Source of the DNA: Devosia sp. 66-14
GTDB taxonomy: Bacteria; Pseudomonadota; Alphaproteobacteria; Rhizobiales; Devosiaceae
DNA length: 64,000 bases
Assembly: GCA_001899085.1 (NCBI GenBank)
Contig: MKVB01000001.1
Location: 959,333-1,023,332, forward strand
Reading direction: 5' to 3'
The position numbers and the translations under genes were made by a program. Shown piece by piece: positions 21,441 through 30,455 of the stretch; positions within the stretch are counted from its first letter, which is position 1; each line of letters begins with the position of its first letter. The notes beneath the pieces were generated by a model. That model saw nothing but the letters and a program-made list of their open reading frames with translations. It was not told where the DNA came from and did not search any database.

Positions 21441-23918
21441 CTACCCCCCGACAACCGGGACACCCCAGATTTCCTTGGCGTACTGCGAAATCGTACGATC
21501 CGAGGAAAACCAGCTGACATGAGCAGTGTTCCGGATAGCCATGGAATACCATTTGCGAGGCTTGTTCCAGAGCTCATCGATATCCCGCTGCGCCGCCGCG
21601 TAGGCGTCGAAATCCCGCGCCACCATGAACCAGTCATGGTCGTAGAGCCCGCCGATCAGGTCGCGATAGCGGTTCGGATCATCGGGAGAGAACACCCCCG
21701 ACGAAATCGCCTCGAGCGCCTCGCGCAGCGCCGGCGACGCATCGATCGCCGAGCGCGGCACTTCGCTGCGGCTGCGCTTCTCGGCCACCTTGTCGGCGGT
21801 GAGCCCGAAGATCACCATGTTCTCGGGCCCCACCTGCTCGAGCATCTCGACATTGGCGCCGTCGAGCGTGCCGATGGTGATGGCGCCGTTGGCCATGAAC
21901 TTCATGTTGCCGGTGCCGGAGGCTTCCATGCCGGCCGTCGAGATCTGCTCCGACAGGTCCGCTGCCGGAATGATCTGCTCGGCGAGGCTGACATTGTAAT
22001 TTGGCAGGAACACCACCTTTAAGAGACCACGCACGGCCGGATCGTTGTTGATGACCTTGGCCACATCGTTGATCAACTTGATAATGAGCTTTGCGTTCCA
22101 ATAGCCCGGCGCCGCCTTGCCGGCGAACACCTTGACCCGCGGCACCCAGTCCTTCTCCGGATGCGAACGCATCATCGAATATTGCGCCACCGCCTCGATG
22201 ACGTTGAGCAGCTGGCGCTTGTATTCGTGGATGCGTTTGACCTGCACGTCGAACATGGCATCGGGCGACACCACGATCCCCAGCCGGTCCTTGATCACCT
22301 GGGCCAGAGCCATCTTGTTGGCGCGCTTCACCGCCTTGAACTGATCCTGGAAGGTCGGATCGTCGGCATGCTTGTCGAGCTTCGACAGCAGCGAGAAATC
22401 GTCCTGGAACTCCGGCCCGATCCGCTCGCTGATCAGCCGCGTCAGCCCCGGGTTGCACTGCAGCAGCCAGCGCCGCGGCGTCACCCCGTTGGTCTTGTTG
22501 TTGATCCGCTCCGGATAGAGCCGGTCGAGATCGGCGAACAGCGTCTTCTTGAGCAGTTCCGAGTGCAGCGCCGAGACGCCGTTGATCGAGTGCGAGCCGA
22601 CAAAAGCCAGTTGCCCCATGCGGACGCGGCGGCTGCCATGCTCGTCGATCAGCGACAGGTTGGCGATCTGGCTGTCGGTGAAGCCACCCATCTTGCGCGC
22701 CTCACCGAGCACTTCGGCATTGATGGCGTAGATGATCTGCATCTGCCGCGGCAGCATCCGCTCGAGCAGCCCGACCGGCCAGGTCTCCAGCGCCTCAGGC
22801 AGGAGCGTATGGTTGGTATAGCCGAACGTCGCCTTGGTCAGCTTCCAGGCCGGCGCCCAGGCCATGCCATGCACATCGATCAGGATGCGCATCAGCTCGG
22901 CGATCGAGATCGCCGGGTGCGTGTCGTTGAGCTGGATCGCCACCTTGTCCGAGAGCGAGCCGAGATCGCCATAGGCCTGCATGTGCCGACGCACGATGTC
23001 CTGCAGCGAGGCCGAGGAGAAGAAGAACTCCTGCCGGAGCCGCAGTTCCTGCCCCGACGGCGTCGAGTCGGCCGGATAGAGCACCCGCGTCACCGCCGCC
23101 GCACGAGAGCTCTCCTCGAGCGCGCCGATATGGTCGCCGGCATTGAACTTGTCGAGCAGGATCGGATCGATCGGCTGTGCCGACCAGAGCCTGAGCGTAT
23201 TCACCCGCTTGCCGCGCCAGCCGACAATCGGCGTGTCGAATGCCACGGCGAGCAGGTGCTCGGCCGGCCGCCATTCGAGCCGGGTCGAGCCATCCGGCTC
23301 CTGCACCGGCTCGACATGCCCGCCGAAGCCGATCTCGTAGCTCGACTCACGCCGCTCGAATTCCCACGGGTTGCCGTGCGCCAGCCAGTCCTCGGGCAGT
23401 TCGACCTGCCAGCCCTCGCTCATTTCCTGCCGGAACAGCCCGTGCACATAGCGGATGCCGTAGCCATAGGCCGGAATATTGACCGTCGCCATCGACTCCA
23501 TGAAGCAGGCGGCGAGGCGGCCGAGGCCGCCATTGCCCAACGCCGCATCGGGCTCGAGGTTGATCAGGTCGCCCAGGTCGACATTGAAGTTCTTGAGCGC
23601 GGCGCGCACCGGCTCCATCACCCCGATATTGCTCATCGCATCGCGCATCAGCCGGCCGATGAGGAATTCGAGGCTGAGATAATAGACGCGCTTGTTGGAG
23701 GTCCGCCAGGTCTCGCGGCTCGACTCCATCCACTGGTCGATGATCCGGTCGCGCACCGTCAAGATCGTCGCCTTCAGCCAGTCATGCGGCCGCGCGACGA
23801 TCGGATCCTTGCCGACCGAATAGGTAAGTTTTTCGAGGATTTCCGATTGCAGCGCTTCGGTGGTCAGCGCGCGCCGTTCAGGGACCGGGGCATCCAATAC
23901 GAGGGGCTTTTGCGGCAT
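21441..23918 (-). CDS. glgP: Glycogen phosphorylase
   Basis: The 825-residue GT35 enzyme releases glucose-1-phosphate from glycogen ends, using pyridoxal phosphate. Family motifs include NGGLGRLAACFMESMATVNI, GYGIRYVHGLFRQ, NDTHPAISIAELMRIL and the PLP-lysine segment EASGTGNMKFMANGAITIGTLDGANVE in the last quarter. It is the first gene of the glg operon, so its promoter should lie in the 365-base region upstream that also holds the palindromic repeat. Having the degrading phosphorylase head a synthesis operon suggests that synthesis and breakdown are regulated mainly at enzyme level. Confidence 0.97.
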   Translation of the reverse strand: MPQKPLVLDAPVPERRALTTEALQSEILEKLTYSVGKDPIVARPHDWLKATILTVRDRIIDQWMESSRETWRTSNKRVYYLSLEFLIGRLMRDAMSNIGVMEPVRAALKNFNVDLGDLINLEPDAALGNGGLGRLAACFMESMATVNIPAYGYGIRYVHGLFRQEMSEGWQVELPEDWLAHGNPWEFERRESSYEIGFGGHVEPVQEPDGSTRLEWRPAEHLLAVAFDTPIVGWRGKRVNTLRLWSAQPIDPILLDKFNAGDHIGALEESSRAAAVTRVLYPADSTPSGQELRLRQEFFFSSASLQDIVRRHMQAYGDLGSLSDKVAIQLNDTHPAISIAELMRILIDVHGMAWAPAWKLTKATFGYTNHTLLPEALETWPVGLLERMLPRQMQIIYAINAEVLGEARKMGGFTDSQIANLSLIDEHGSRRVRMGQLAFVGSHSINGVSALHSELLKKTLFADLDRLYPERINNKTNGVTPRRWLLQCNPGLTRLISERIGPEFQDDFSLLSKLDKHADDPTFQDQFKAVKRANKMALAQVIKDRLGIVVSPDAMFDVQVKRIHEYKRQLLNVIEAVAQYSMMRSHPEKDWVPRVKVFAGKAAPGYWNAKLIIKLINDVAKVINNDPAVRGLLKVVFLPNYNVSLAEQIIPAADLSEQISTAGMEASGTGNMKFMANGAITIGTLDGANVEMLEQVGPENMVIFGLTADKVAEKRSRSEVPRSAIDASPALREALEAISSGVFSPDDPNRYRDLIGGLYDHDWFMVARDFDAYAAAQRDIDELWNKPRKWYSMAIRNTAHVSWFSSDRTISQYAKEIWGVPVVGG

Positions 23919-24067
23919 TGTCGCAATCCAGCATCATGACGATGTATTCCCCTCTAGAGCACCACGCTTGCATGGAATGCGTGCTCTGTGAAGCCCCGTT
24001 GAGAACGGTTCTAAGGCACGCTGCCTAAAGCGTAGACGATTTTTGCCTGCGCTGGTGTCGAGGGGTC

Positions 24068-24247
24068 GCCTTCTCCCCTTGCGGGAGAAGGTGGCCGAAG
24101 GCCGGATGAGGGGTTCGCGCAACGCAGTGTAGCGCGATCGGAGCGTGAGCGACGAGCGACTGAGGACGCCGAGAGCCCCTCATCCGCCCTTCGGGCACCT
24201 CGCGGCGAGGGCTACGCCCTCGACGGCTGACCACAAGGGGAGAAGGC
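24068..24247. repeat. 180-bp palindromic intergenic repeat (MITE-like)
   Basis: The outer arms GCCTTCTCCCCTT (24068-24080) and AAGGGGAGAAGGC (24235-24247) are perfect 13-bp inverted repeats. An inner pair GATGAGGGG (24105-24113) and CCCCTCATC (24176-24184) extends the symmetry, and each arm has its own small hairpin (GGCCGAAGGCC; GCCCTTCGGGC). No coding frame of note lies inside. It fills most of the gap between glgP (promoter side) and the CPA2 antiporter gene (3' side). The flanks 23919-24067 and 24248-24283 show nothing else I can name. Confidence 0.8.
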
Positions 24248-24283
24248 CATGGAAACGACAGGTCCAGTGACCCGGACGAACGC

Positions 24284-26134
24284 CTAAGCCTTCGCCTCTT
24301 CCTCGGGTGCGATGATCGGCGTCGACGGGCCGGCGACGGTGCCGCTCTCGCGGGCCTGGTCTTCGGCGTTGGCGCGCAGCAGATCCCGGCCCGCCATCAA
24401 CCCGCCCACCATCTGCGCCGCGAAGCGCTGGCGGTCGCGTTCGCGCACGCCTTCGATGATCTCTCCGACTTCGACCATGTCGACATCGAGCTGGCGCAGC
24501 GTCTCGGCGCCGAACTCCAGCGCGCTCTCGAACACCTCGCGCAGCTGGTAGTCGGCGCCGGCCTTGACCAGCTCCAGCGCGTGGCCGCGGTCGAAGGCGC
24601 GCGCCATCACCTTGGCCAGGGGGAATTCCGACTTCACCAGTTCGGTGATGCGCGTCGCCGAGTCCTTCTTGTCGACGCAGACGAGCACCAGGTCGGCGGT
24701 CCCTGCCCCCGCCGCATGCAGGATGTCGAGCCGTGTGCCGTCGCCATAATAGATCTTGAAGCCGAAGGTCTGGGCCACCTCGATCATCTCGACATCGTTG
24801 TCGATGATCGAAATCGAGTGCTGGCCCTTGGCGATCAGCGGCTGGCTGGCGATCTGCCCGAAGCGGCCGAAGCCGATCAGCAGCACGTTGCCGGTGAGCC
24901 CTTCTGGCTTCTCGACCCCCGCCAGCGATTGCACGGGCTTCGGCACCAGCTTGAGCAGCATGGTCGAGAACGGCGTCAGCACCATCGAAATGATCACCGT
25001 GGCGGTGAAGATGGCGTTGAGCTCGCCGGTCAGCAGCCCGCCGGCGGTCGCCGTGGTGAACAGCACGAAGGCGAATTCGCCGCCCTGCGCCATCAGCACC
25101 GCGCGCTCCAGCGCCAGCGCATTGCCGCTGCCCAGCACCCGCGCCAACCCATAGATCGCGCCGCCCTTCAGCAGCATGTAGAGCACCACCGACAGCGCGA
25201 TGAACTGCCAATTGGCCGCCACTACCGCGAGATCAAGCGACATGCCGACGGCAAGGAAGAACAGCCCCAGCAACAGGCCGCGGAACGGCTCGACATCGGC
25301 CTCGAGCTGATGCCGGAAGGTCGAGGTAGAGAGCAGCACGCCGGCCATGAAGGCGCCCATCGCCATGCTGAGCCCGCCCGCCTCCATGATCAGCGCCGCG
25401 CCCAGCACCACCAGCAGCGCCGCCGCGGTCATCACTTCACGCGCCTTGGATTCGGCGAGAATCTTGAACACCGGGTTCAGCACCCAGCGGCCGGCAAAGA
25501 TCACCGTGACGATCGAGGCGGCGGCGACGCCGACGCTGATCCAGCGCTGCGTCATGCTCACATCGGTATCGACACCCGGCGACAGCAGCGCCACCACCGC
25601 CAGCAGCGGCACGATGGCGAGGTCCTCGAGCAGCAGCACCGAGACGATCTTCTGCCCGGCCGGTGTCTGCAGCTCCCCGCGTTCCGACAGGATCTGCATG
25701 ACGATGGCCGTCGAGGTGAGGACGAACCCCATGCCGGCGACGAACGCCACCGCCGGAGCCAGCCCGAGCAGGAAGATGCCGGCGAGCGTCAGCAGCAGCC
25801 CGCACAGGCCCACCTGCAGGATGCCCAACCCGAAGATTTCCTTGCGCAGCCCCCAGAGCTTGGCCGGCTCCATCTCCAGCCCGACGATGAACAGGAACAG
25901 CACCACGCCGAGTTCGGCCGCATGCAGCACCGCCTGCGGATCGCCCACCAGCTTCAGCCCGAACGGCCCGATGACCAGCCCGGCGGCGAGGTAGCCCAGC
26001 ACCGAGCCCAGCCCCAGCCGGCGGAACAGCGGCACGGCAATGACCCCGGCTCCGAGCAGCGCAACCACCTGCATGAGGTCGACCCCGCCATGCGAAGCCA
26101 CCTCTGCTGCATGCGCCACCACTTCACCGGCCAT
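24284..26134 (-). CDS. CPA2-family cation:proton antiporter with RCK domain (KefB/KefC-like)
   Basis: The 616-residue product has about 12 transmembrane segments of the Na+/H+ exchanger domain (residues 20-390), including VLTSTAIVMQIL and LLLEDLAIVPLLA with the conserved acidic residues. It is followed by a TrkA-N/RCK domain (from about 415: NVLLIGFGRFGQIASQPLIAKG, IDNDVEMIE, YYGDGTR), which binds NAD(H). KefB/KefC proteins export potassium in answer to glutathione adducts; whether this one does so cannot be told, and no KefF/KefG partner is adjacent. GAGGTGAG precedes the ATG. Confidence 0.92.
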   Translation of the reverse strand: MAGEVVAHAAEVASHGGVDLMQVVALLGAGVIAVPLFRRLGLGSVLGYLAAGLVIGPFGLKLVGDPQAVLHAAELGVVLFLFIVGLEMEPAKLWGLRKEIFGLGILQVGLCGLLLTLAGIFLLGLAPAVAFVAGMGFVLTSTAIVMQILSERGELQTPAGQKIVSVLLLEDLAIVPLLAVVALLSPGVDTDVSMTQRWISVGVAAASIVTVIFAGRWVLNPVFKILAESKAREVMTAAALLVVLGAALIMEAGGLSMAMGAFMAGVLLSTSTFRHQLEADVEPFRGLLLGLFFLAVGMSLDLAVVAANWQFIALSVVLYMLLKGGAIYGLARVLGSGNALALERAVLMAQGGEFAFVLFTTATAGGLLTGELNAIFTATVIISMVLTPFSTMLLKLVPKPVQSLAGVEKPEGLTGNVLLIGFGRFGQIASQPLIAKGQHSISIIDNDVEMIEVAQTFGFKIYYGDGTRLDILHAAGAGTADLVLVCVDKKDSATRITELVKSEFPLAKVMARAFDRGHALELVKAGADYQLREVFESALEFGAETLRQLDVDMVEVGEIIEGVRERDRQRFAAQMVGGLMAGRDLLRANAEDQARESGTVAGPSTPIIAPEEEAKA

Positions 26135-26240
26135 CGCTCACCTCAATGCAAATCGGAAGGGACCGAGCGTGAAGCTTGCGTGTGACAGCGTCAAGGCTGG
26201 CTTTATGGGGAGGTGCCGTGCGCTCGAGCGAAGACGAGGC

Positions 26241-27488
26241 TTACGACGCCGATGCTGGTTTCGCCGCTCGTGTACGGCGCGTAGGCAGTTTCGCCGGCTC
26301 TGGCGGCGCTGCCCTCGGTTCGGCTTCGTCGGCATCCCGGCTGGCCTTCTGCGCCACCAGCCGGCGCATCTTGCGCGGCGCCACGGTGCGGGTGGGCAGG
26401 ATGTGGGTGACGATCGAATAGAGCACGAGCAGCGAGGGGACGGCGATCAGACCCCCGACCGGCCCCCAGGCCCAGATCCAGAAGGTCAGCGACAGGAAGA
26501 TCATGAACGGGTTGATCGTCATCGTCCGGCCCAGGAGGTTCGGGGTGACGAAATTGCCCTCGATGAAGTTGATGCCGAAATAGAGCGCCATCGGCAAAAG
26601 GCCGCCGAACAACTCGCCGGTGGTGCCCAGCCCGACGAGGAACAGCACCAGCGCCATGAAGGCCTGGCCGATGAACGGGATGTAGTTGAGCACGGCCGCC
26701 ATGGCGCCCCACAGCAGCGGCGACGGCAGGCCGACCGCCCAGGTCATCAGCGTCACCACCGCCCCGACCCCGAGATTCACCATCGAGATGGTGAGCAGGT
26801 ACTTCGACACCTTCTGCTCGACGTCGCGGAACACATGCGCCGTCCGCCAGCGCATCCGGCGGCTGACGCACAGCGACAGCGTGGCGATGCGGATACTGTC
26901 GCGCGTCGCGAGGAAGAAATAGAGCGAGACGAGAAACACGCCGATCTGCGCCAGGATCGCCGGCGCCAGCATGGCGATGCCGGTGACGGTGCTGCCGTCC
27001 TCGACCCGCACCTCCATCTTGTCGCCGCCCCCCAGAACGCCCTTCACCTGCTCCTGCAGGGCGCCGATCGCGGCGATCGGCTCCTTCCAGTTGGCGAGTT
27101 CGCTCTGGATGCGCTCCCACACCGTCGGGATCCGTGCCGCCCACTCGCTCAAGGGCCCGTAGAACAGGGCCCCGCCCACCACGATGATGACGATGAACAG
27201 CAGCACCACCACCCCGGCCGACAGCGCTTCGGGCACCCCACGCTGCTCCAGCATGTCGGCAACCGGGCCGAACATCAGCCCGACCGTGACGGCAAGGAAC
27301 AGCGGCGCCAGCACCACCTGCGCCTCGCGCACGGCGACAAAGGCGACGACGATACCGATGGTGACGATGGAGAACTGCGCCGCGTTGCCCAGCACCCGCT
27401 CGAAATTGGTGCGCTGGATATCCTTGATCAACCCCTGGCGGGGCCGCGACGCTACTGCTTTGCGCAAGACGGTGTCCTCTGCCGGCAT
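26241..27488 (-). CDS. AI-2E family transporter (UPF0118)
   Basis: The 415-residue product has the family layout: a pair of N-terminal membrane segments (SIVTIGIVVAFVAVREAQVVLAPLFLAV), a further pair, an extracytoplasmic loop (about 110-175), and a C-terminal cluster of four or five segments with LLWGAMAAVLNYIPFIGQ and GNFVTPNLLGRTMTINPF, both typical. The tail after residue 375 is charged and Ala/Pro/Arg-rich. Members include TqsA (AI-2 export) and Na+/H+ antiporters, so the substrate is open. It follows in the same direction as the CPA2 antiporter gene but is upstream of it by about 100 bases. Confidence 0.9.
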   Translation of the reverse strand: MPAEDTVLRKAVASRPRQGLIKDIQRTNFERVLGNAAQFSIVTIGIVVAFVAVREAQVVLAPLFLAVTVGLMFGPVADMLEQRGVPEALSAGVVVLLFIVIIVVGGALFYGPLSEWAARIPTVWERIQSELANWKEPIAAIGALQEQVKGVLGGGDKMEVRVEDGSTVTGIAMLAPAILAQIGVFLVSLYFFLATRDSIRIATLSLCVSRRMRWRTAHVFRDVEQKVSKYLLTISMVNLGVGAVVTLMTWAVGLPSPLLWGAMAAVLNYIPFIGQAFMALVLFLVGLGTTGELFGGLLPMALYFGINFIEGNFVTPNLLGRTMTINPFMIFLSLTFWIWAWGPVGGLIAVPSLLVLYSIVTHILPTRTVAPRKMRRLVAQKASRDADEAEPRAAPPEPAKLPTRRTRAAKPASAS

Positions 27489-27592
27489 GCATCAACGCGT
27501 CACGAACCCGGGATGTTCCGCCCGTCGACTGGCGCTGGCGCTGCGACTAACATGCCACCGGAATCATTCTCTCAGGGGCTGGCGCTAAACCT

Positions 27593-28534
27593 ATGGCACG
27601 CAAGATCATTATCGACACCGACCCGGGCCAGGACGACGCCGTCGCCATCCTCATGGCGCTCGCCTCGCCGGCCGATTTCGACATCCTCGGTATCGTCGCG
27701 GTGGCCGGCAATGTCGGCCTCGCGCAGAACGCCCGCAATGCGCTCAAGGTGGTCGAGCTCTCGGGCCGCAAGGACATTGCCGTTTATGCCGGTTGCGAGC
27801 GCCCGATCCGCCGCACCCTCGTCACCGCCGAGCATGTGCACGGCGAAACCGGCCTCGACGGCCCCGACCTGCCTTTGCCCAAGCTGCAGATCGAGGATCA
27901 GCACGGCGTCGATTTCATCATCGACACGCTGATGGCGCACGAAGCCGGCACGGTGACGCTCGCCACGCTCGGGCCGCTGACCAATGTGGCCATGGCCATG
28001 ATCAAGGAGCCGCGGATCATCGGCCGTATCCAGGAAATCGTCATGATGGGCGGCGGCTATTTCGAGGGCGGCAACATCACCCCGGCGGCCGAGTTCAACA
28101 TCTATGTCGACCCCGACGCCGCCGATGTGGTGCTGCGCTCGGGCGTGCCCATCGCCATGCTGCCGCTCGATGTCACCCACATGATCCTCTCGACCCCGGA
28201 GCGGCTGCAGAAAATCCGCGCCCTCGGCAACAAGGCCGGTGAAGCGGTCTACCAGATGCTGAGCTTCTCCGAGCGCTTCGACCTCAACAAGTACGGCTCC
28301 AGCGGTGCCCCGCTGCACGACCCCTGCGTCATGGCCTACATGCTGAAGCCCGACCTGTTCCAGGGCCGCCTCATCAACGTGGTGATCGAGACCACCAGTG
28401 AACTGACCATCGGCATGACCGTGGCCGACTACTGGGGTGTCACGGGCCGCGCCAGGAACGTCACTTACCTGCGCTCAGGCGATGCTGCCGGCTTCTATGA
28501 ACTGCTGACCGAACGGCTGAGCCGCCTGCCCTGA
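27593..28534 (+). CDS. Inosine/uridine-preferring nucleoside hydrolase
   Basis: The 313-residue product has the calcium-binding N-terminus KIIIDTDPGQDDAVAIL, then TLATLGPLTNVAMAM, MMGGGYFEGGNITPAAEFNIYVDPDAA and the C-terminal Asp in LHDPCVMAYML. These are the signature motifs of the family, which splits ribonucleosides into base and ribose in purine and pyrimidine salvage. It stands alone; the AI-2E gene is divergent. The substrate preference is not fixed by these motifs. Confidence 0.95.
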   Translation: MARKIIIDTDPGQDDAVAILMALASPADFDILGIVAVAGNVGLAQNARNALKVVELSGRKDIAVYAGCERPIRRTLVTAEHVHGETGLDGPDLPLPKLQIEDQHGVDFIIDTLMAHEAGTVTLATLGPLTNVAMAMIKEPRIIGRIQEIVMMGGGYFEGGNITPAAEFNIYVDPDAADVVLRSGVPIAMLPLDVTHMILSTPERLQKIRALGNKAGEAVYQMLSFSERFDLNKYGSSGAPLHDPCVMAYMLKPDLFQGRLINVVIETTSELTIGMTVADYWGVTGRARNVTYLRSGDAAGFYELLTERLSRLP

Positions 28535-28570
28535 TCCGCCAAGGGCTGCGAAGTATTCGGCGGCTTCGCA

Positions 28571-28586
28571 ATCACATCGTTGTGAT
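28571..28586. promoter_or_regulatory. Perfect palindrome upstream of the FAS1 gene, possible operator
   Basis: ATCACA (28571-28576) and TGTGAT (28581-28586) form a perfect inverted repeat around TCGT. It lies 86 bases before the FAS1 gene start. It could be a dimeric regulator site or a chance palindrome; it is not a terminator since no T run follows. Confidence 0.3.
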
Positions 28587-28671
28587 CAGGCAAGTGAAAC
28601 CGCCGATCGGACGCTTCCGTAATCTTCCGCAGGGAAAGCGCAGCGCTGTTCCCGCTACAGGGAGCGAAATA

Positions 28672-29763
28672 ATGCGTATGAAATCTATTCGGGGCCTGCT
28701 CATGTCAGGCGCCATGGTTCTGTTTGGAACCGTAGCAGCATTCGCCGAGAATCCGATGGTCGGCGGCGCGCCGATGCTCGAGACCAAGGACATTATCGAC
28801 AACGCAGTGAACTCGGCCGACCACACCACGCTGGTCGCCGCTGTGAAGGCCGCCGGCCTCGTCGACACCCTGAAGGGCCCCGGCCCGTTCACCGTTCTTG
28901 CCCCGACCAACGAAGCCTTCGCGGCGCTTCCGGCCGGTACCGTCGAAAACCTGCTGAAGCCCGAGAACAAGGCGATGCTGGTGAAGATCCTGACCTGCCA
29001 CGTCATCGCGGCCAAGGCCCTGTCCACCGATATCGCCTCGATGGCCATGGCAGATGGCGGCACGCATATCGTCGATACCGTCGGCGGCTGCAAGCTGGCG
29101 TTGAAGGCTGAAGGCGGCAAGGTCACCATCACCGACGAGACCGGCGGCGTCGCCAACGTCACCATCGCCGACGTGATCCAGTCGAACGGCGTGATCCACG
29201 TTATCGACAAGGTGCTGCTGCCCAAGGCCGACGATACCGCAATGGCCGCCCCGATGGCCTCTGGTGACGCCATGGCGGGCGATTTCCCGATGGTTGGCGG
29301 CGCTGCCATGTATCCCACCAAGAACATCATCGAGAACGCGGTCAATTCAGCCGATCACACCACACTGGTCGCCGCAGTGAAAGCCGCGGGCCTGGTCGAC
29401 GCGCTCTCCGGTCCCGGCCCGTTCACCGTCTTCGCGCCGACCAACGAGGCCTTCGCCAAGCTGCCGGCCGGCACCGTCGACACCCTGCTGAAGCCCGAGA
29501 ACAAGGACCAGCTGGTCAAGATCCTGACGGCGCACGTGGTGTCGGGCAAGTACTCCGCCGCCGACCTTATGAAGAAAGCCAAGGCCAATGGTGGCCGCTA
29601 TAACCTCGATACGCTCAGCGGGGACAGCCTGACGGCGGTGGTTCGCGGCAAGCATCTCTACATCTTCGATGAAGCCGGCGGCGCGGCCCTCGTCACCATC
29701 GCCGACGTCAATCAGTCGAACGGCGTCATTCACGTCGTGGATGATGTCCTGCTGCCGAAGTAA
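28672..29763 (+). CDS. Secreted protein with two FAS1 (fasciclin) domains
   Basis: The 363-residue product has a signal peptide (LLMSGAMVLFGTVAAFAE) and two FAS1 domains (about 30-185 and 210-362). The two are nearly identical over long stretches, for example NAVNSADHTTLVAAVKAAGL and GPFTVxAPTNEAFAxLPAGTV occur in both, which points to recent duplication or gene conversion. FAS1 domains mediate adhesion to matrix or other cells. A lone Cys pair is in the first domain only. GGAG stands 7 bases before ATG 28672; an ATG at 28678 is also possible. A strong terminator follows. Confidence 0.92.
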   Translation: MRMKSIRGLLMSGAMVLFGTVAAFAENPMVGGAPMLETKDIIDNAVNSADHTTLVAAVKAAGLVDTLKGPGPFTVLAPTNEAFAALPAGTVENLLKPENKAMLVKILTCHVIAAKALSTDIASMAMADGGTHIVDTVGGCKLALKAEGGKVTITDETGGVANVTIADVIQSNGVIHVIDKVLLPKADDTAMAAPMASGDAMAGDFPMVGGAAMYPTKNIIENAVNSADHTTLVAAVKAAGLVDALSGPGPFTVFAPTNEAFAKLPAGTVDTLLKPENKDQLVKILTAHVVSGKYSAADLMKKAKANGGRYNLDTLSGDSLTAVVRGKHLYIFDEAGGAALVTIADVNQSNGVIHVVDDVLLPK

Positions 29764-29784
29764 GTCCGCTGCTTCGGTCGCGTT

Positions 29785-29812
29785 AAGGCCCTGCTCCGGC
29801 GGGGCCTTTTCT
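29785..29812 (+). terminator. Rho-independent terminator after the FAS1 gene
   Basis: AAGGCCC (29785-29791) pairs with GGGCCTT (29802-29808), followed by TT and CT. It lies 22 bases after the stop codon. Confidence 0.8.
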
Positions 29813-30123
29813 ATGGGGCGGCGTGCCGAACGTGATCGAAAAGCCGACCGTCGCCGATTGCTCGCCGCCTGACCCTCCCGTTGTGACATGGGAAACCATT
29901 TCACACATCCGCAGGGTCCGGGCGACCGGGCTAAGGAAATCCATAACCAGCCCTTCCTACCCTCATCGACATGATGCGGGAGAGCCGAAGCCAAAGCACC
30001 CACCTGCCCCGTCGGCGCGGATCGTCCACCGCGCCCGAAGTCGTGGCCGTTGGCGACGGCGCGGCAACGGTCGGCCAGGTGGGCCGGCAGTTTCGGCGGC
30101 AGGCGGCACGCTGGCTGTGCCGC
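29813..30123. other. Intergenic region with no supported gene
   Basis: No recognisable gene, repeat or RNA. An ATG at 29971 opens into the small membrane protein gene that follows, but the first 51 codons are Arg/Ser-rich, atypical and lack a ribosome site, so I leave them out. Confidence 0.5.
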
Positions 30124-30372
30124 ATGATGGTGCGCGCCTTCGCGCTGCTCTATCTCGCGGCCCTGGCTTTCACCGGCATCAGCGCCCTCGGCTGGTTCGA
30201 TTTCGCGCGTCCGGCACTGGCCGGTGTCTTCCTCGTCGTCATCGGCCTGCCCTGGACGCTTGCCGCCGCCTGGTTTCCCGATCCGCTGCAACCGCTGGTT
30301 GCAGCGCTCGCGCCGCTGGTGACGCTCGTCCTGCTCTGGACCTGGTGCCACTGGCCGCGCCGACGCGACTGA
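30124..30372 (+). CDS. Small membrane protein, unknown
   Basis: The 82-residue product has about three hydrophobic segments (residues 5-20, 27-45 and 52-75) and ends CHWPRRRD. I do not recognise it. The start at ATG 30124 (or 30127) is chosen because the hydrophobic part begins there, though no good ribosome site is seen; the frame is open from 29971. The gene is 83 bases before lysE and on the same strand. Confidence 0.5.
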   Translation: MMVRAFALLYLAALAFTGISALGWFDFARPALAGVFLVVIGLPWTLAAAWFPDPLQPLVAALAPLVTLVLLWTWCHWPRRRD

Positions 30373-30455
30373 CGCCAACCGGTATCCCCACCCCGCCGGC
30401 CCCTTGCCCACCAGCTCCAGCCGGCGCTAGAAGGCTGCCAGCTCAGGAGCTCGCC

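Noticed and set aside
29971-30123. N-terminal extension of the small membrane protein from ATG 29971
   Set aside because: The 51 extra codons are Arg/Ser-rich, lack a ribosome site and do not look like the rest; the hydrophobic part starts at 30124.
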